DNA from: Opitutaceae bacterium
Lineage (GTDB): Bacteria; Verrucomicrobiota; Verrucomicrobiia; Opitutales; Opitutaceae
Direction: 5' to 3'
Length of the DNA stretch: 64,000 nt
Assembly (NCBI GenBank): GCA_028284235.1
Contig: JANQSC010000049.1
Location: 1-64,000 of the forward strand
The notes below the pieces were generated by a model. That model had not been told where the DNA came from. It saw nothing but the letters and a program-made list of their open reading frames with translations, and made no database searches. The translations under genes were made by a program, and so were the position numbers. The number at the start of each line of letters is the position of its first letter. Position 1 is the first letter of the stretch. Positions 62,138 through 64,000 of the stretch are shown piece by piece.

Positions 62138-64000
62138 CTAGCCTTGCATTCTTGATTCGGTCGCGGCTTCGGCGCGTATCCAGTTATCCAATATGTCGGT
62201 GAGCTCGTCGGGGAGAATGGGTTTGGTTAGGTAGTCGTCCATGCCTGCTTGGATACAGCGTTCGCGATCGCCTTTCATGTCGTTGGCGGTCAAGGCGACG
62301 ATGGGCGTGTTTTTATTCAAGCTGCCGGCGTGTTCTCGGATTACGCGAGTGGCTTCGTAGCCGTCGATTTCGGGCATTCGGCAGTCCATGAAGATCAGGT
62401 CGTATTGATTGATCGAGGCCATGATAATCGCCTCGCGTCCATTCGTGGCTTCGTCGATTTGAGCGCTCGTTTTCGACAGCAGGGCTTTGAGGACTTCCTG
62501 GTTCATCCGGTTGTCGTCGACGAGGAGAAAACGGGCGCCTTGATAGTTCGTCGCTTCGGGGAACGCGTCGGCGGGCGCGCTTCGTTTCGAGGAAAGTTCG
62601 TCCTCGGTTTGCCTGAGCGTTTTGAGGATTTGGTTGGGCCGTATGGGGTAGTTGGCGTAGTGCGCGATTTGATCGGATTCGGGGACGGTGTGTTTGATGC
62701 TGTCGGCTAGGTTCTGCAGAAGGATGGTCCGGAGTTTCGCGTCTGGATGCGTACGTTTGGTGAGGTTCCGAACGGTCTTGTCGAAAAACTGCTTGTCTAT
62801 GATGAGGTTGGCGTGGTCCGAATTCAACGAGCGGACGACTCCATCGACGCTGTTGCAAGCGGATACGGGAACGTCGTTTTTCTCCAGCCATGACTGAAGC
62901 CAACGGCTGATTTCGGCGTCGGGGAGGGCGATTAAGGTGGGGCCGACTTTCGCGGGAGCGGTCCGATTCTCGAGGCTGGGATGTTCTTCGGCGAGCGGTA
63001 GTTCGAATGTGAATGTGAACTCGCTGCCGACGCCTACTTTGCTTTCGAATCGAACATCGCCGTTCATTGCTTTGACGAGGTTCTTGGTGATGGCCAGTCC
63101 CAGGCCGGTCCCTCCGAATTTTCGAGTGGTGGTGGAGTCGGCTTGAGTGAAGGCGTCGAAGAGATTGGACCAGGCTTTTTTGGGAATTCCGATTCCGGTA
63201 TCGATCACGGAGCATTCGAATCGGGCGACATCGTCTTTTTGGTCGAGAAGGCTCAAGTACACGGACACGGATCCTTGGGCGGTGAACTTCACCGCGTTGG
63301 AGACTAAGTTCATCACGGCCTGTTTCACGCGTAGCGGGTCGCCGGTCACTAGTTTCGGGAGATTTGTGTCGGGGAAGGACCTCAGATCGACGCCTTTTTC
63401 CTGGGCTTCCACGATGAAGAGCGAGATCGCGTCTTCCACGGTGGATTGAATGTCGAAGGGCTCGTTTTCCAACTGGAATTTTCCCGACTCGATTTTGGAT
63501 ATGTCGAGAATGTCGTTGATGAGGGCGAGCATGGACTCGGCGCTGCGTCCGACGGTGCGGGCGTATTCGTCGAGCTCCGGCTCGAGGTTGGCTTCCAAGA
63601 GCATGTGGTTCATGCCGATGATGCCGTTCATGGGTGTGCGGATCTCGTGGCTGACGCTGGCGAGGAAGTCGGACTTGGCTTGATTGGCCCGCTCGGCTTC
63701 GTCGCGCGCGAAGATGGCTTCCTCTTTACTTTTTTCGAGCTCGAGGGTGCGGTCGGCGACGAGTTGCTCGAGCCGTTTGTTTATTTTGCTGATGGAGCGT
63801 GTCCGCTGGCGAATGTAAAGGGCAATCGACGCGGCGAGGAGTATCAGAACAATGGCTACAAATGTGCTGGTTCTCCAGAACGGCGGGAGAATCGCGAATT
63901 GGATATTGGATTCCGCGCTGCTGAGGTTTCCGTTTTTGTTGAGGGCTTTGAGCCTGAAAACGTACTGGCCCGGCGGCAGGCTGGGGAAGCTGAGCTCGTT
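62138..64000 (-). CDS. Hybrid sensor histidine kinase, C-terminal part (N-terminus outside window)
   Basis: The frame is open to the window edge, beyond the track's internal-methionine start at 63631. Reading inward from 64000: the end of a Y_Y_Y domain ([19 protein letters not shown]), a transmembrane helix ([17 protein letters not shown]), a coiled coil, the HisKA box ([21 protein letters not shown]) and HATPase ([32 protein letters not shown]). A degenerate receiver-like domain lies in the middle, then a true receiver ([35 protein letters not shown]). It is probably an HTCS-like sensor with a periplasmic propeller upstream. It lies convergent to the sulfatase operon. Confidence 0.9.
   Translation of the reverse strand, partial: NELSFPSLPPGQYVFRLKALNKNGNLSSAESNIQFAILPPFWRTSTFVAIVLILLAASIALYIRQRTRSISKINKRLEQLVADRTLELEKSKEEAIFARDEAERANQAKSDFLASVSHEIRTPMNGIIGMNHMLLEANLEPELDEYARTVGRSAESMLALINDILDISKIESGKFQLENEPFDIQSTVEDAISLFIVEAQEKGVDLRSFPDTNLPKLVTGDPLRVKQAVMNLVSNAVKFTAQGSVSVYLSLLDQKDDVARFECSVIDTGIGIPKKAWSNLFDAFTQADSTTTRKFGGTGLGLAITKNLVKAMNGDVRFESKVGVGSEFTFTFELPLAEEHPSLENRTAPAKVGPTLIALPDAEISRWLQSWLEKNDVPVSACNSVDGVVRSLNSDHANLIIDKQFFDKTVRNLTKRTHPDAKLRTILLQNLADSIKHTVPESDQIAHYANYPIRPNQILKTLRQTEDELSSKRSAPADAFPEATNYQGARFLLVDDNRMNQEVLKALLSKTSAQIDEATNGREAIIMASINQYDLIFMDCRMPEIDGYEATRVIREHAGSLNKNTPIVALTANDMKGDRERCIQAGMDDYLTKPILPDELTDILDNWIRAEAATESRMQG

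Overview
The window looks like a chromosomal segment of a marine or sediment Verrucomicrobiota, most likely class Opitutae (Pelagicoccus/Coraliomargarita/Puniceicoccus-like). This is inferred from the gene content: very large TonB receptors beginning with an 'FELSPF' plug, many secreted sulfatases, DUF1080 and NIPSNAP proteins, a PaaX-like regulator, mcsA-mcsB-clpC, the carboxyspermidine polyamine route and a hybrid histidine kinase with a Y_Y_Y domain. No rRNA, tRNA, CRISPR array or prophage was seen.

Layout. 1-30 kb is mostly housekeeping: serC (partial), surE, pnp and rpsO; two NarL-type response regulators; a DUF445 protein; an esterase; gcvP; nth; a pseudopilin; ilvE; the mcsA-mcsB-clpC arginine-phosphorylation and proteolysis operon; a giant secreted subtilase; obgE with a pilB-type ATPase and a small GspE-N-like partner; and a spermidine operon (carboxyspermidine dehydrogenase, carboxyspermidine decarboxylase, agmatinase) followed by a secreted peroxiredoxin. 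A four-helix-bundle gene bounded by 32-bp inverted repeats sits inside that polyamine operon.

30-43.7 kb is a secreted and accessory region. It holds a 65-codon ORF, a CAP-domain/VCBS protein, sulfatases 1 and 2, two DUF1080 proteins, a NIPSNAP protein, a PaaX-like regulator flanked by two near-identical long palindromes, and an FG-GAP lipoprotein translationally coupled to a TPR protein. 43.9-64 kb is a carbohydrate-sulfate utilisation locus: two paralogous TonB receptors on the minus strand, then divergently sulfatase 3, an MFS transporter and sulfatases 4-7, closed by a convergent hybrid sensor kinase that runs off the window.

How the genes may work together (inference). The receptors would import sulfated oligosaccharides, the sulfatases remove sulfate in the periplasm or outside, the MFS protein imports the sugars, and the hybrid kinase could sense the glycan. 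No glycoside hydrolase, lyase or sulfatase-maturase gene is in the window, so those functions must lie elsewhere.

The most interesting unexplained signals are: the paired palindromes around the PaaX-like gene, which predict a small regulon with NIPSNAP and DUF1080; the inverted-repeat-bounded four-helix-bundle cassette; a 169-bp MITE-like element whose end sequence also recurs at the 3' end of the DUF445 gene; palindromes upstream of the receptor genes; and a C-terminal module shared by two giant secreted proteins.
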